Shown piece by piece: positions 53,490 to 64,000 of a stretch of 64,000 nucleotides of DNA. A program made the translations under genes and the position numbers. Numbering within the stretch: position 1 is the first letter of the stretch; the number at the start of each line of letters is the position of its first letter. The notes below the pieces were generated by a model that saw only the letters and a list, made by a program, of their open reading frames with translations, made no database searches and was not told the DNA's origin. The stretch is from Tribonema minus (Eukaryota; Sar; Xanthophyceae; Tribonematales; Tribonemataceae), in NCBI GenBank assembly GCA_017506865.1, contig JAFCMP010000543.1, positions 1 to 64,000 on the forward strand, given 5' to 3'.

Positions 53490-55160
53490 CAACGCCCAAA
53501 GACACTCTACCCTGCCACAACTTAGCGTTTCTTGCAAAGTATTGACGCAGAGGAGGTGGGCAAGCACTGCCTTCGGCAACTTGCATCAGGATGCTGCTGC
53601 GGCGGAACTGGCGGCAGCGGTCGCGACAGGAGACAGAGCGTCAGCGCTGCATGCTCCAGTGCACTTAGGCTTGCTGCAAGGGGCGACGTGACAGCAACGC
53701 GCAAGAGTGTCAAGAGGGCGCCGCCGATGTTCGGCGATGACAGCGACGAATAACCTGTTGCCGCTGATGCTGCCACCGCCGCCGCTGCCAAAGTTACTGC
53801 CGCTGCCGGTGTGAACGTCAGCAACGCGGACGAAGTGGCTGCGGAGCGCGTGACGTGCGGCAGCAGCAGCAGCAGCCCTCAGCCCGCGGCACCCTTCAAC
53901 TGCCGTGTCACTGCAGCTACGACGAATGTGATGTCGGCAGTGGAGGACCTTGCGACAGCGGCACGCGGTAACCTCGCCCTGGCAATAGTGGCGCGGACAG
54001 AAGGCGGCCTCGCGCAGATTACTGCCACCATCACATGCAGGGGCGCTGCCGCCGCCGCAGTCCGCGCTGCCGCCGCTCTGCCGGCCTCCAACGCTGATGG
54101 CAGCGGCGCGGCGAAGCTCATGATCGATGGCGCTGAGCTGAGCGTTGCCACGCGCGGCGCGCCGCTGTCGGCAGCGGCTCACTTTACAGCGGTGGGCCAC
54201 ATGGAGCAGCTGAGAATGTGTGCCAGGGAGCTCAACGCTGTGGCGAGTTCGCAGCTCACGCTGCCGAACCACCCATACCCGCGCTGTGTGCTGCGACCAG
54301 TAGCTGCCGCCGAGCAGCGGCGATAACTTCATGTCGCGCGCTGTGGGCGCGTTTGCGGCCAGTGGCGCAAGCGCAGCAGCGACAGCACGCACACAGCGCG
54401 GGTACGGGTGCCTCAGCAGCGCGAGCTGCGAACCTGGCACAGCGCTCAGGTCCGTGGCACACCGTCGGAGAATCTCCATGTGTGCCACCGACGTCAACTG
54501 AGCCCCTGCCTTCGGCGGTGTGCCACGCATGGCAACGCTCAGCTCCGCGCCATTCATCGTGAGCACCGCCAGGCCGCCGCCGTCAGCGCTGGAGGCTAGC
54601 AGCGCGGCGGCAGCATGTGCCGCGGTGGCGGCGGCGCCCCTGCACGTGATGGTGGCAGTACTCTGCAGTGCGCGAGTCCGCCTTCTGTCCGCGCCACTAG
54701 CGCTAGAGATATATCACCGCGTGCTGCTGTTGCGAGGTCCTCCGTCGAGGGCTGCTGCTGCTGCTCATGACGCCCTGCGCAGTTGGCGCCATCCACGTTG
54801 CTCGCATATGCCTGCATGGACGGCACTGAGACAGTGCTCGCAGCGGCAGTCACCTTGCCAGCGTTGGTGGCGACTGCATCAAAGACAACAGCCTCGTCGT
54901 TGCTGTCATTGCCAAACAGCATCGGCGCCCTCTTGCCCCCCTTGCATGTTGCCGCCACGCAGCCCCTGCACGAAGCTTAACCTGCACTGGAGCATGCAGC
55001 GCCGTCGTTGCCAACAGTGTGTCTCCTGCAGCCGCTGCTACCGCTGCCACCGCTGCAGAAGCATGCTGATTGCCACGGGCAGTGCTTGCCCACGCCTCCT
55101 GCGTCAGTATTTCGAGCCTTTGGCAGGGGCGACATCAGAGTGTGTTCGGCGCTGCCCAGC
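53490..55160. repeat. large inverted duplication, ~800-bp arms and ~80-bp loop
   Basis: The left arm is about 53490-54300 and the right arm about 54380-55160, in opposite orientation and clearly similar throughout. Both contain TGGGCAAGCACTGCC, and the words EDLATAARG and VARTEGGLA in translation. Ala-rich open frames run toward the centre from both sides, and the 326-codon minus frame (54566-53586) crosses the centre as a by-product. A transcript through it would form a long hairpin. I recognise no protein family. Confidence 0.85.
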
Positions 55161-56079
55161 GCATTGTCGTCAACCGCCGGTTCGCCAGTTGCGCTGAGTG
55201 TTGACATCGCTTCGCTGTTGACAGCTGCTGGCGGCAGCGGCGGCGAAGGTCGCGCAGCAGCTGCAGCGGCGGCGTCGGCGAGAGCGGCAGCGGCTGCTGC
55301 GTGTATATGCGCATGAGCGCTGCCGTTATGCTGCCACAGGTGCCTCCTTGTGCACGCCAATGTTGCCGCCTCGCTGCTGTCTTGGTCGCTGATGCAGCCA
55401 CCAACGTTGTTTTTGGGAACACAGGCTCGAAGCTGAAACTCTGTAAGATCAAGGTACAAGATACAATCTACTAGCACCTGCACAATGCCTCTGCACAGTG
55501 CCTGTCGAGTGCCTGTGGAACACGTTCAGAGTCACCAGGATGTTAACAGCTCGCGCAAGAAGCCTCTATGCTGCACACGCCAAGCGTGGTCCAGATGCCG
55601 ATCAGCAGGATGCCATGGAGAGGAGTGCCATGCCCTCCATGGCTAGGTGCATGTACACCGCTCGTTTCGTTGAAAGTCAATCTACATGATATGCCTCAGT
55701 GCCAACAGTCTTTGTCAAGTGTCCACATGAAAGATGGTTGCAGCGATGGCAACAGTTGATGTTGTGCGTCATGTACTCCACACTTCATCATGCCATGTTA
55801 TGGGCGGCATACTATTACTTCCCATTCTGAGGTTTGTTTGTGTTGAACAGATCATCATGTGTGTGCGCTGCCTTGCCTCTTGCAGTCGTGAGGTACATCT
55901 ACTACCATAAGTATATATGCTCGTTCGGGACATGAGTCGCATACGGGTACTGTACACCATACTTCTGTCTGCAGATCTGGTCTGATTCTGGTCAGGGCTT
56001 TTCTAATGCTATGATCTTCATCTTGCAGTAAGACCCACACAGCAACCTCTCGCTTTCTACGTGCATGCAGCGTGGGAGG
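55161..56079. other. no recognisable gene
   Basis: Short unsupported frames only, between the two inverted duplications. Confidence 0.5.
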
Positions 56080-56455
56080 TGATCAGGAGGTGGCAGCGGC
56101 CAAGGGTCCCTTCAAGCGCGCTGCTTCGCCAGGCGGTGACAGCAACGCTGTAGCTGACAGCAGCAGCGCCTGCCCTCTACCGAAAAAGCCATGCGTCCAG
56201 CCGGCAATGTCAGACGATGCAGGGGTTGCGAGCGAGGAGGAGCGCGAGGGCGCGGAGTGTCACATGCAGGACGTGGACGCGCTCCGCACCCTCGCGCTCC
56301 TCCTCGCTTGCGATCCCTGCATTCTCTGACATCGCCGGGTGCACGTATGGCTTTTTCAGCGGAGGGGTGCTGCTGCTGCTGCCAGCCATAGCGTTGCTGT
56401 CACCGCCTGGCGAATTGGAGGGCCCCTCGGCCAACGCAGCCTCCTTGTCAACTAC
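56080..56455. repeat. second inverted duplication, ~180-bp arms
   Basis: Arms 56085-56262 and about 56275-56450. Shared blocks are CGCCAGGCGGTGACAGCAAC, AAAAAGCCAT and GAGGAGGAGCGCGAGGG. Both arms read inward as ...KKP(C/Y)V(Q/H)PAMS and SEEEREGAE. The loop is under 30 bases, so it would fold into a tight hairpin. Confidence 0.88.
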
Positions 56456-57926
56456 GTACACGTGGCGCGCAGTGTTACAGTGCAGTCGAGCGTCACGACC
56501 GGCTGATCAGCCAGCGAGTACGCTTTCCTCGGCATCCGCTGCCTTGCGGCCATCGCTCACTCCCTGGGTGTACGCAGCCTCGATGCCCTCGATTCTGCCC
56601 ACTTCGCCCTGTGCATGCGCGCTGTTGTGCGCCAGCTTTGCCGCGCCGCCGCGTGCTCCTTCTTCTATGCGTCTTCTGGGGAAGAGGAATGAGGAAATTC
56701 AAGGTCTAGCGTTGCGTTGTGGTTGTCCTTGAGGCCATGGAGACGGTAACGTTATCACCTACGCTACGCACTGTCGATACTATTGTGCAGTGACACATGC
56801 TAACAGCAGTGATGTCAGCGGCCAATGCAGCCCTGTGCGCCCATACATGTTTCGATGCTGTGTCTCAGTGTCTGTGCGCTGCTGTTGCATTCTGGTGATG
56901 CGTTATTGCCTGGTGTGTCAACTGCATTTGAAATTGTTGGGAGCTAGGTGTCGCCACACTCTTCTGAAATGCGCTTGCTGGCGGCACACCATTGCGGACA
57001 TTGGCTATCATTGCTGACGTTCCGAAGTTGAGCGTTACTTGTGCATGAATGGGTGATGCGTCAATTACGTCTGGACTCAAACTGCACTGCACAGGACTTG
57101 GTGCACATGCGGCAGGTGTTGCTATCAATGACTCGCGTAGCAGCATCCGACATGACTGCAGGCGTCGAGCTTCAGGCGTCGAGCTTTGTGACTGACTTGT
57201 TGAATTGATTGAAGTTGTGTGACACATTTTGAAGGTTTTGGAGGTGCATTGTCTGTGCACATAAGCTGGTGCAGCTGTGGGGTGAGAGGGCCTTGAAAGC
57301 AGTGCCCAGTGAGACTGGCGCCCCACAATACAACAAAAACAATGCGCGTCTTGCTTGTTTACGGCCATGTATGGTCATGCTCATTCAGCATGCATGTTCT
57401 TATCAATGTATGTATGCATACGATCTACTTCCTGCAATATGTGGTTTTGATTGCTGTCCACAGCTAGGTGATGGGCATGTGTAGATGTCAGTTCAGTGCC
57501 TCAATTGCGCTTGACAGGTTTGCTCTGTCCCGCCGCTGTTGGTGGTTTGTTGCTACGCATAATGATGCAGAGCTTGTGAAGCCATGACATTAACCATTGT
57601 GTGTTTTCTTCAAAGCACTACGCAAACTATGGCTGATGTTGTCAGCTTCTGAAGTTGTTGAGCAACACATGCTCTGTGCACTTCGAGTGCATGTGAGGTA
57701 GCAACAGGAACACACCGGACATGCGGCATTCACTTCGAATTTTGGCTGTGGGACATTGGTGGTGTCAAGAACCGGAGGGAGAGGGCTGACAGAGACTTTT
57801 TTATCGCAGAATGAGCATCGCACGTGCAGTGCGCCGAGCAAAAAATGGAGGTTTCTCAAACACGTCATGAAAAGAAACGTACTTTGTGTATGAATCAAAA
57901 GAGTACTGTATTGAAGTACTGTATTG
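56456..57926. other. no recognisable gene
   Basis: A minus-strand stretch near 56690-56480 reads EEGARGGAAKLAHNSAHAQG and could be a coding fragment. Otherwise nothing is supported. Confidence 0.4.
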
Positions 57927-57981
57927 AAGTACATGTGGGCTTTTTCGCGCCCTGAGCGAGAATTAATAAAAAGTACATGTG
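57903..57981 (+). mobile_element. 33-bp LINE-A tail insertion with 11-bp target duplication
   Basis: AAGTACATGTG occurs at 57927-57937 and 57971-57981. Between them lie 33 bases equal to the LINE-A hairpin and tail (GGCTTTTTCGCGCCCTGAGC, then GAGAATTAATAAA). Just upstream GTACTGTATTGAA is tandemly repeated (57903-57928). Confidence 0.88.
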
Positions 57982-58853
57982 CGACCTGCACGCGGACGAT
58001 ACTATTCCTGTTGATATGCAAGCAGGCGCGTCCTCATTCATCCACAGTGACAAAAGGACGTGAATGTATGTGCGCCAGCAACATCAATACCATACACTTC
58101 TGCTGTGTTTGTTTCTTAAGCAGATGATTGGAGCTGCTTGTTTTTGCTGTTGACGTTGTCGCTGGGAGTGGGCATTACTGTAGTAGACTGCCTCTGGGGG
58201 AGGGCATAACTGCAGCATACTAATGCACACTGCCAAGGGAGCAGCAAATTCAGGCACACGACAAATGCGGCGTGCGTTCACAACAAGCCACTCGCAAATT
58301 ACCTGCCGCCTGTTCTTGAGTCTCACACACATAAAGAGCGACCACCATCATGCGGGCACATCAGACCAATGGTCACATGCCTGGCATGTGAACAGGCAAC
58401 ATAATGATCATGCAGCACATGAGATGCGAGCGCTGTATTAGAAGCGCGTGCCAGCACCTGTGCTGCTCTACAATTATGCTCCTGCTGCAATGTTGCATTC
58501 TTGTAGCCAGCACTCAGGGTCCGTTGTGTTGCAGAACAAGACAAAGAGAGCAATCAAACACCAATGCTTGCAACAAAGTGCGACTGAAGAGCTACATACA
58601 GCACCAAAGAACTGAAGAATTCCACATTTACTGGCATCCATCCTTGTGCTGCCACAGGCCGCCGTTGCTGCGCATCACAACACATCATGCAGAACAAGCT
58701 ATAGGTCACCCCCACAAACTCATTCCTTGATGAAAATGAGGTGCGGCGTGACTTGTCACTCCCTCTTATGACAATTCAATTCAATGCAGCAAGTGACTTG
58801 TCTAAAGAAAGTCAGCAGCATGACCTACGAGGCACATGGGTGTGGAAGCGTCA
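57982..58853. other. no recognisable gene; 3' flank of the NYN-LOTUS gene
   Basis: No supported coding region; part is probably the 3' untranslated region of the minus-strand gene. Confidence 0.5.
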
Positions 58854-61800
58854 TCATTCAATGAGCTTCACCATGAGCTCTGGGATGCTCCCAGTAGTAG
58901 ATGTGTACGTCTCAACGTCCTTGTTGTGTTCCAGCAGAAACTGCGAGAGCGAGCCGTGGCGGTGCTTGAGATATGCAAGTGCCGTGGGAGTGTCAATGGA
59001 CCTCCCCATATCTTCAGGCCATCGCATGGCAGTGAGGTGCCTGCCGACATTGCGCCCTGTCGCCTCATGTGCCGGCTGGTTGCTGAGAAACGATGTGATT
59101 GCGTCGCGCAGCAGCGCATCCGCAGCAGCAAAGTCAATTTTCGACTCCACCCTTGCAGACTGCATAGACTCTTTGGCCCGTTTCAGGGCCTCTTCGAGGC
59201 GTCTGCTTTTGCCCGCTGGCTTGCGTGAATTTCCCCTTGCGGCCAGTGCCTCCTCATAGGTATACGGTGTGTAGCGGTGCACCTCTTTCTCGTCGTTCCA
59301 CGCTTCGTCTGCGTCCCCTGCGCGCGTGGAGCTCTCAGCAAGCTGGTCTTCGTCATCGTCGTCGCTGCTGACATCGTCCTGCTGACTGAGTGGTAGTGGT
59401 AGCGACGCCAGGAACTCCTGGAGGCGCTCAACCAGCTCACTCTTGCGCCCCACAACTGGCAGGCCTCGCTCTTTCAGCAAGTCCTTGAGCTCTTGCACCT
59501 GTTTCTCACCATAAGCAGGTCAGGGAGTGCGATCAGGAACGGTCGAAAAGAAGTGAACCACAGAAGGAGCAGAACAACAAGACAGACGGCTTGACACACC
59601 TTCGCGCCACTAATGCCAGGCAAAGACGGCGGCTTGTGTGATGAAAGTATTGAGGGCATGTCGCCGCACACACAGGCACAAGCAGCTATATCAATCCCAT
59701 GACAAAGCAGGTAGTTGAAGGGGAAGGCGCCGATGATGCATAGAGGTCCTTGTGCAAAAGATGAACCTGTCAACACACTGATGCCCACAAAATCCATATG
59801 GCCATGTGCACAGGTGCCACACCAGCTCAAAGGCTAGCGCTTGTACGCTGGCACTCTAACATTACTTGCAAGTAAAACACCAGACAGTAGCATAAACAGA
59901 ATCCGCAAGCCAATTTGCAACACTGTGAACCTAAGGGCTGAAAACACAAACGCGCTCCTGGAGCCATAAGCCAGATCTACTCTGGGTATTTCTGCAGAAA
60001 AAGTGGGGTGAAACAGCTGCAATTGATACTACAATGCATGAGTATATGCTGACTGACCTTCAAGCTCTCCAGATTGTCTGGCAGCGGAGGAGACTGTAGC
60101 AGTTGCTGGCGTTGTTCATGCTGCTCTTCAGATGCGAGGCTTGCTTCTTCATCAGTGCTATCATAGTCATCAACATCTGCTGCTACCGCAGCAGTTGCAG
60201 AGTTGCTGTCCTCAGCTGCGCCCCCCAGTTTGGCTTCGCGGATCTCATGCTGCAAAACGTAAAGCGGCGGATTGGACGTAATTAATGCATCTCACGGACA
60301 GCACTCAGATGGCATCATTCAGCTTGATGCATGGAATACAACAACCACGCCCATCAGAGTTGAGGGAGGGTTAAACATGTACATGCTGGAACATGGGTGA
60401 AAGCACCGTCTGCATGACACTCAAATGGGCAAGCAACATGGCTGACAATGATGTCAACGGTGATCACGGGGGAAGTTGCAGGCCACGAAACGGTCAGTGC
60501 GGCATGTTGCGTTATTAAGGTAAAACAGCTGCCATGCAAAGAGCAACTGTCCACTTTCAAATATGTGCATGCCCAAAGATTTTGTCCTGCTTACTTGTGC
60601 AGTTGCGAGCAACATTTGAAAATTGCAAGCTGCACTAGTAGCACTGCTAACACAGCTGGACGAGCTGTATGCTTGCTCAACACTCTAGGGGCCACTGACC
60701 TACGCTTCTGGTGGTGCTGAGATTTAGGCGTCTATATGCTGTGCGTGTGGCACGCCTTGTTGCAAGTGCTTGCAAGGCAATATTCGCCCAGCATATGCTC
60801 AGCAGGCATCATGCCTATGCAGTGCCATTGGCTGCAAGCCTGTGATACAAGGCTGACTCCCACCCTAGGTTCATGAGGAGGGTATACTCCACCAGAAGAG
60901 GGTAGCCCATCACCGTAACCACTGATGTATCCAACAAATGCGCGACAACAACAGCACTCGTTAGCACCCACACCCCTTTGATGTCACTGATTCAAGATTC
61001 ACACCTACTTGACCTCTCCACAGTAACCTACGCCATACACTCATAATCTCTATACATACCTCTTCCTCCTCGCGGAGCATCACCATGTACTCTGCTTTCT
61101 GACTGGCTGTCAGACCACTGGCATTTGGCAAGCTGCAGATGAAGGAGTCATTGTAGCTCTCCAGAAAGGCGCGCAGATGGCCAAAGTGCTCCTGGGACAG
61201 TCAGGTGCGCAGCGCAATCAACCGGCTGTGAGTGCATACGACGATGACAATTGCAAGCGCTGCGTGGTGTCATAACGACAACTGTGTCAATTCCATGCGG
61301 ACCACACCGCAGGGGGGCACCAGGCCAGTACACGCTGAGCCAGTACACCAGGGAGCGACAGATTTACAGCGCTCCAACTTGCCAGTTTCATACAGCAACT
61401 TCAATCGTGTGCATGTGGCATTGATGCTAGTACGTAGAGCAAGGGCTATCGGAGTGGGGTTCAGCGTCAGTCCGTGCAGTTGCGCTATGTACGCATCACA
61501 CAATTTGGTGGCAATTAGCCATTTTATGGAAGTACTTCTATGTGAAGCTGACCATCAGCACGCTAGTCCTACTTGAATGTCAAGCGTGCATTATGTTTGA
61601 GGTCTGACGCAAGTGTGTTGCCCCATAGCCTTCACGAAACGACTCTGATGGACAGCAAGACCGTACGATCTTGCCTGCCGCAAATGGTGCCGCCCCGCAT
61701 CATGCAGAGTCACACAATGCACTCTTTGAAGCAGTCATGGTGGCAGCATTGCACACGAGTGCGGCGTACCTTGACCAGGTTCAGGATATTCACATTCCCA

Positions 61801-64000
61801 ACCTGCACGCCAGAATAAACATCACCAACAGCGCAGTCAGACATGGAGCAGGCATGGGAACTGTGCAATTCCGTGGCCTTGTTGATCTAGTATTGATCTA
61901 GTATTTCGCAATGTTCAGCATGACTTTGTTGGTGACAAGTCAGTGAGTGCTCTGACCAGAGGGTCCAGCTGAGTGCGAGGCAGAAGCTTTTTAGAACTCA
62001 CCAAAACAGTTCCACATATGGACAGCGTCACAGTTGCCGCGTCATACCCTTCCAACTATTTTGTGCAGTGACAGCAACAACGGACATAAGTGTAACGATC
62101 TTCTACCCTGCTGACAGCACCGCTGACATGACATGGTGACATGGGAGGTCAGGCTCGTGCATTGATATCTATGTACATCAAAGCTATGACACCATGAAGA
62201 AGTCAAGCAAGACATGAGATGCAGCAGACACATGTGCCCTCACGAGCCTGTTCTTACATCAGCAAAGCACCATCAGCCGTCACATGCTGAACGAGTCATG
62301 TACCTTGATCGCCTGCAGCTCTCGACCTAGAAGTCTTGACGACATGGCAGATCCATGCTTCTCTAGGATGCCTGCCACCATCTCACACAGCATATCTGCA
62401 GGCATTGGGCTGTTCTCCATGCGCCCTCTTTGCTTCTCAAACAGCTCCTGCACATAAGATGCGGCATGGCACGACCATGTGTAGCACGCATGTCAGCAGT
62501 GCCAGCAGCACAGGGCTGGCACGTACCCGAATGCGAGATGCTTTGCAGCTTCAATGGCAAACAAAAGAGAATTCAGTGACTGCATTTCTGTTCAGCAGTG
62601 GGCAGTAACAATACGCCCCTGCACCTAGCCCATTCCATGGAAGCCAATTCAAGAGAGCCTTATCCGGTATGTCAAAGTGGTCAAAGGTCCCTTAATGACA
62701 CATACAAAAGGTTCACACACTAATGACATCTTAGAAGCACGTATGTGGCGAAAGTCAGTTTTCACCACCTTGCTCTTCAGTATATATAGCGTGTCCTTCT
62801 ATTCATGCATCCATTGACATGACATACAGCAGCTGCTGGTGCACAATGCGGCTGCGGGCCGATGAGCAGGTATGATACCATGCAAGTGCATGGGCAACAG
62901 TCAATAATCTGGCACCGTCCACAGCAGCAGCCTACATGTGGCACTGTCACTCACGTCAAAGTAATCGTCGAGCCATATAACCCCAAAGTCCATGGTGTGT
63001 GCAGCTGGATCCAGCAAAGCCCTGTTGCACGAGTTGCGCATTGAACAAAGCCCCACCCGCTTCCCCTTCTCACGCGTGCGCAGCATGGCGGGCATGAAGT
63101 CCTTATCGCCTGGTGAAAACACATCCAAGACAGTATACAACATGAATGTTTAGGACTCAAATCAGCACATGGCGTTGGTGGTCGCACAACTTCACAAACG
63201 CGCAGCGCGCGTGCCGGCACACCACAGCTTTGCTATGCCAAATGCACAATGCACAATGCACTTGGAATGCTCATGGGGCTGAGTGGCATTGCAATGACGT
63301 CATTTGCACAATAGCGGGCTACAAACTGCTGCTTCGTTAAAAATGACGAGAAACTGGCGCCAAAACCTTGAGGTACGTAGTGTGTGCAGAACACTCATGC
63401 AAGCGCCCACTGTTTGACTATCAGAGCTCATCAACAGCATGAGCTACTGACAGAGGCAAAACACCACTTCACGTACTCTGTACTGGTAAACAGCAACAGT
63501 GCCACCAACATGAAAGAGCCCCATGTTGTTGTTCGAGCATGACCCAAGTATGCAGTCAGCTGAAGTACTTTCAGTGGAGGTTACCTGATAGTAGCACCGC
63601 CATATCGTAGGCGCCTGCGCAGGATGCAGAGAACGGGGGTGGTTTGGTGTCAGCAGTGACTGGCAGTTTAGCATGACTTGTTGTCGCTCCCCAATCTAAG
63701 CCAAATGGTGCAGTAGTGGCTTGCCAGTAGCAGCTTGCTCTACAACGCATTCATGAGAAGCAATACGTGTTGATGGATACTTCATGTGGTTTGCATGTCT
63801 GAAGTCAGCTGTGAAGTGTGCAGCAATACATGATGACAGACTCCTGCGAGTTTGCAGAGCAAGGATGGTTCGACAAGCATTCCTTCAGCATCAAAACTGG
63901 AGATCAGCACGGTATATGTGTGGAAGTTCATCACATTGGAAATGTACATACGCACCTGGTACAGTGGCATAATGTAGCATATCCACCGCCAGCGCAATGT
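58854..64000 (-). CDS. NYN nuclease with LOTUS and SAP domains (5' end outside window)
   Basis: Exons on the minus strand: beyond 64000 to 63956, 63614-63585 (30-base microexon), 63109-62955, 62447-62304, 61191-61060, 60249-60058, 59498-58854. Phases match at every junction. The first three exons give a NYN/PIN-like nuclease end: IALAVDMLHYATVP, then AYDMAVLLSGDKDFMP, then MDFGVIWLDDYFD, with the usual acidic residues. Next comes a LOTUS/OST-HTH domain (GILEKHGSAMSSRLLG to EHFGHLRAFLESYN). An acidic linker follows (DVDDYDSTDEEAS), then a SAP motif (LKDLLKERGLPVVGRKSELV) and a second LOTUS-like domain (GRNVGRHLTAM to HGSLSQFLLEHN). NYN-LOTUS proteins such as MARF1/limkain-b1 cleave or control RNA; the SAP adds possible nucleic-acid tethering. 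N-terminal part missing. Confidence 0.85.

Noticed and set aside
53586-54566. 326-codon minus-strand frame as a single gene.
   Set aside because: It crosses the centre of an inverted repeat and conflicts with the homologous coding-like frames that run inward from both arms.

Overview
The window looks like nuclear DNA of a green alga, probably of the chlorophycean/volvocine type. The basis is a GC-rich composition, alanine/glycine/serine-rich coding sequence, many GT-AG introns, a TGTAA poly(A) signal behind the CENH3 gene, and retroelements like those known from Chlamydomonas and Volvox. This is inference from style; no marker gene fixes the species.

Layout. 1-9 kb: decayed non-LTR retroelement sequence on the minus strand (OTU-type cysteine protease, then reverse transcriptase) beside a 5'-truncated copy of another family (LINE-A). 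10.1-15.25 kb: a nearly complete LINE-A on the plus strand, with a zinc-finger/RGG ORF1 and an ORF2 carrying RT, a CCHC knuckle and a restriction-like endonuclease. 15.25-18.7 kb: a compact element with split direct repeats (A1...B1...A2-B2) and one coiled-coil ORF, a layout typical of PAT/Ngaro-type tyrosine-recombinase retroelements. 20-24.6 and 35.25-40.3 kb: two copies of a direct duplication, each with a two-exon gene for a secreted Cys-containing protein. Between them, 24.76-34.97 kb: a 10.2-kb Ty3/gypsy chromovirus on the minus strand that carries a whole C5-cytosine DNA methyltransferase domain between its protease-like region and its RT. This is the most striking object in the window.

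41-64 kb is host gene space. It holds a four-exon centromeric histone H3 (CENH3, minus), a divergently transcribed nine-exon KH/RGG RNA-binding protein (plus), two large hairpin-like inverted duplications at 53.5-55.2 and 56.1-56.5 kb, and a NYN nuclease-LOTUS-SAP-LOTUS gene (minus) that runs off the right edge. I derived the exon structures by hand from splice sites, reading phase and domain continuity.

LINE-A links several scattered marks. Its 3' end recurs as very short insertions with 11-bp target duplications, all at AGTACA-like sites that match the element's own 3' end.
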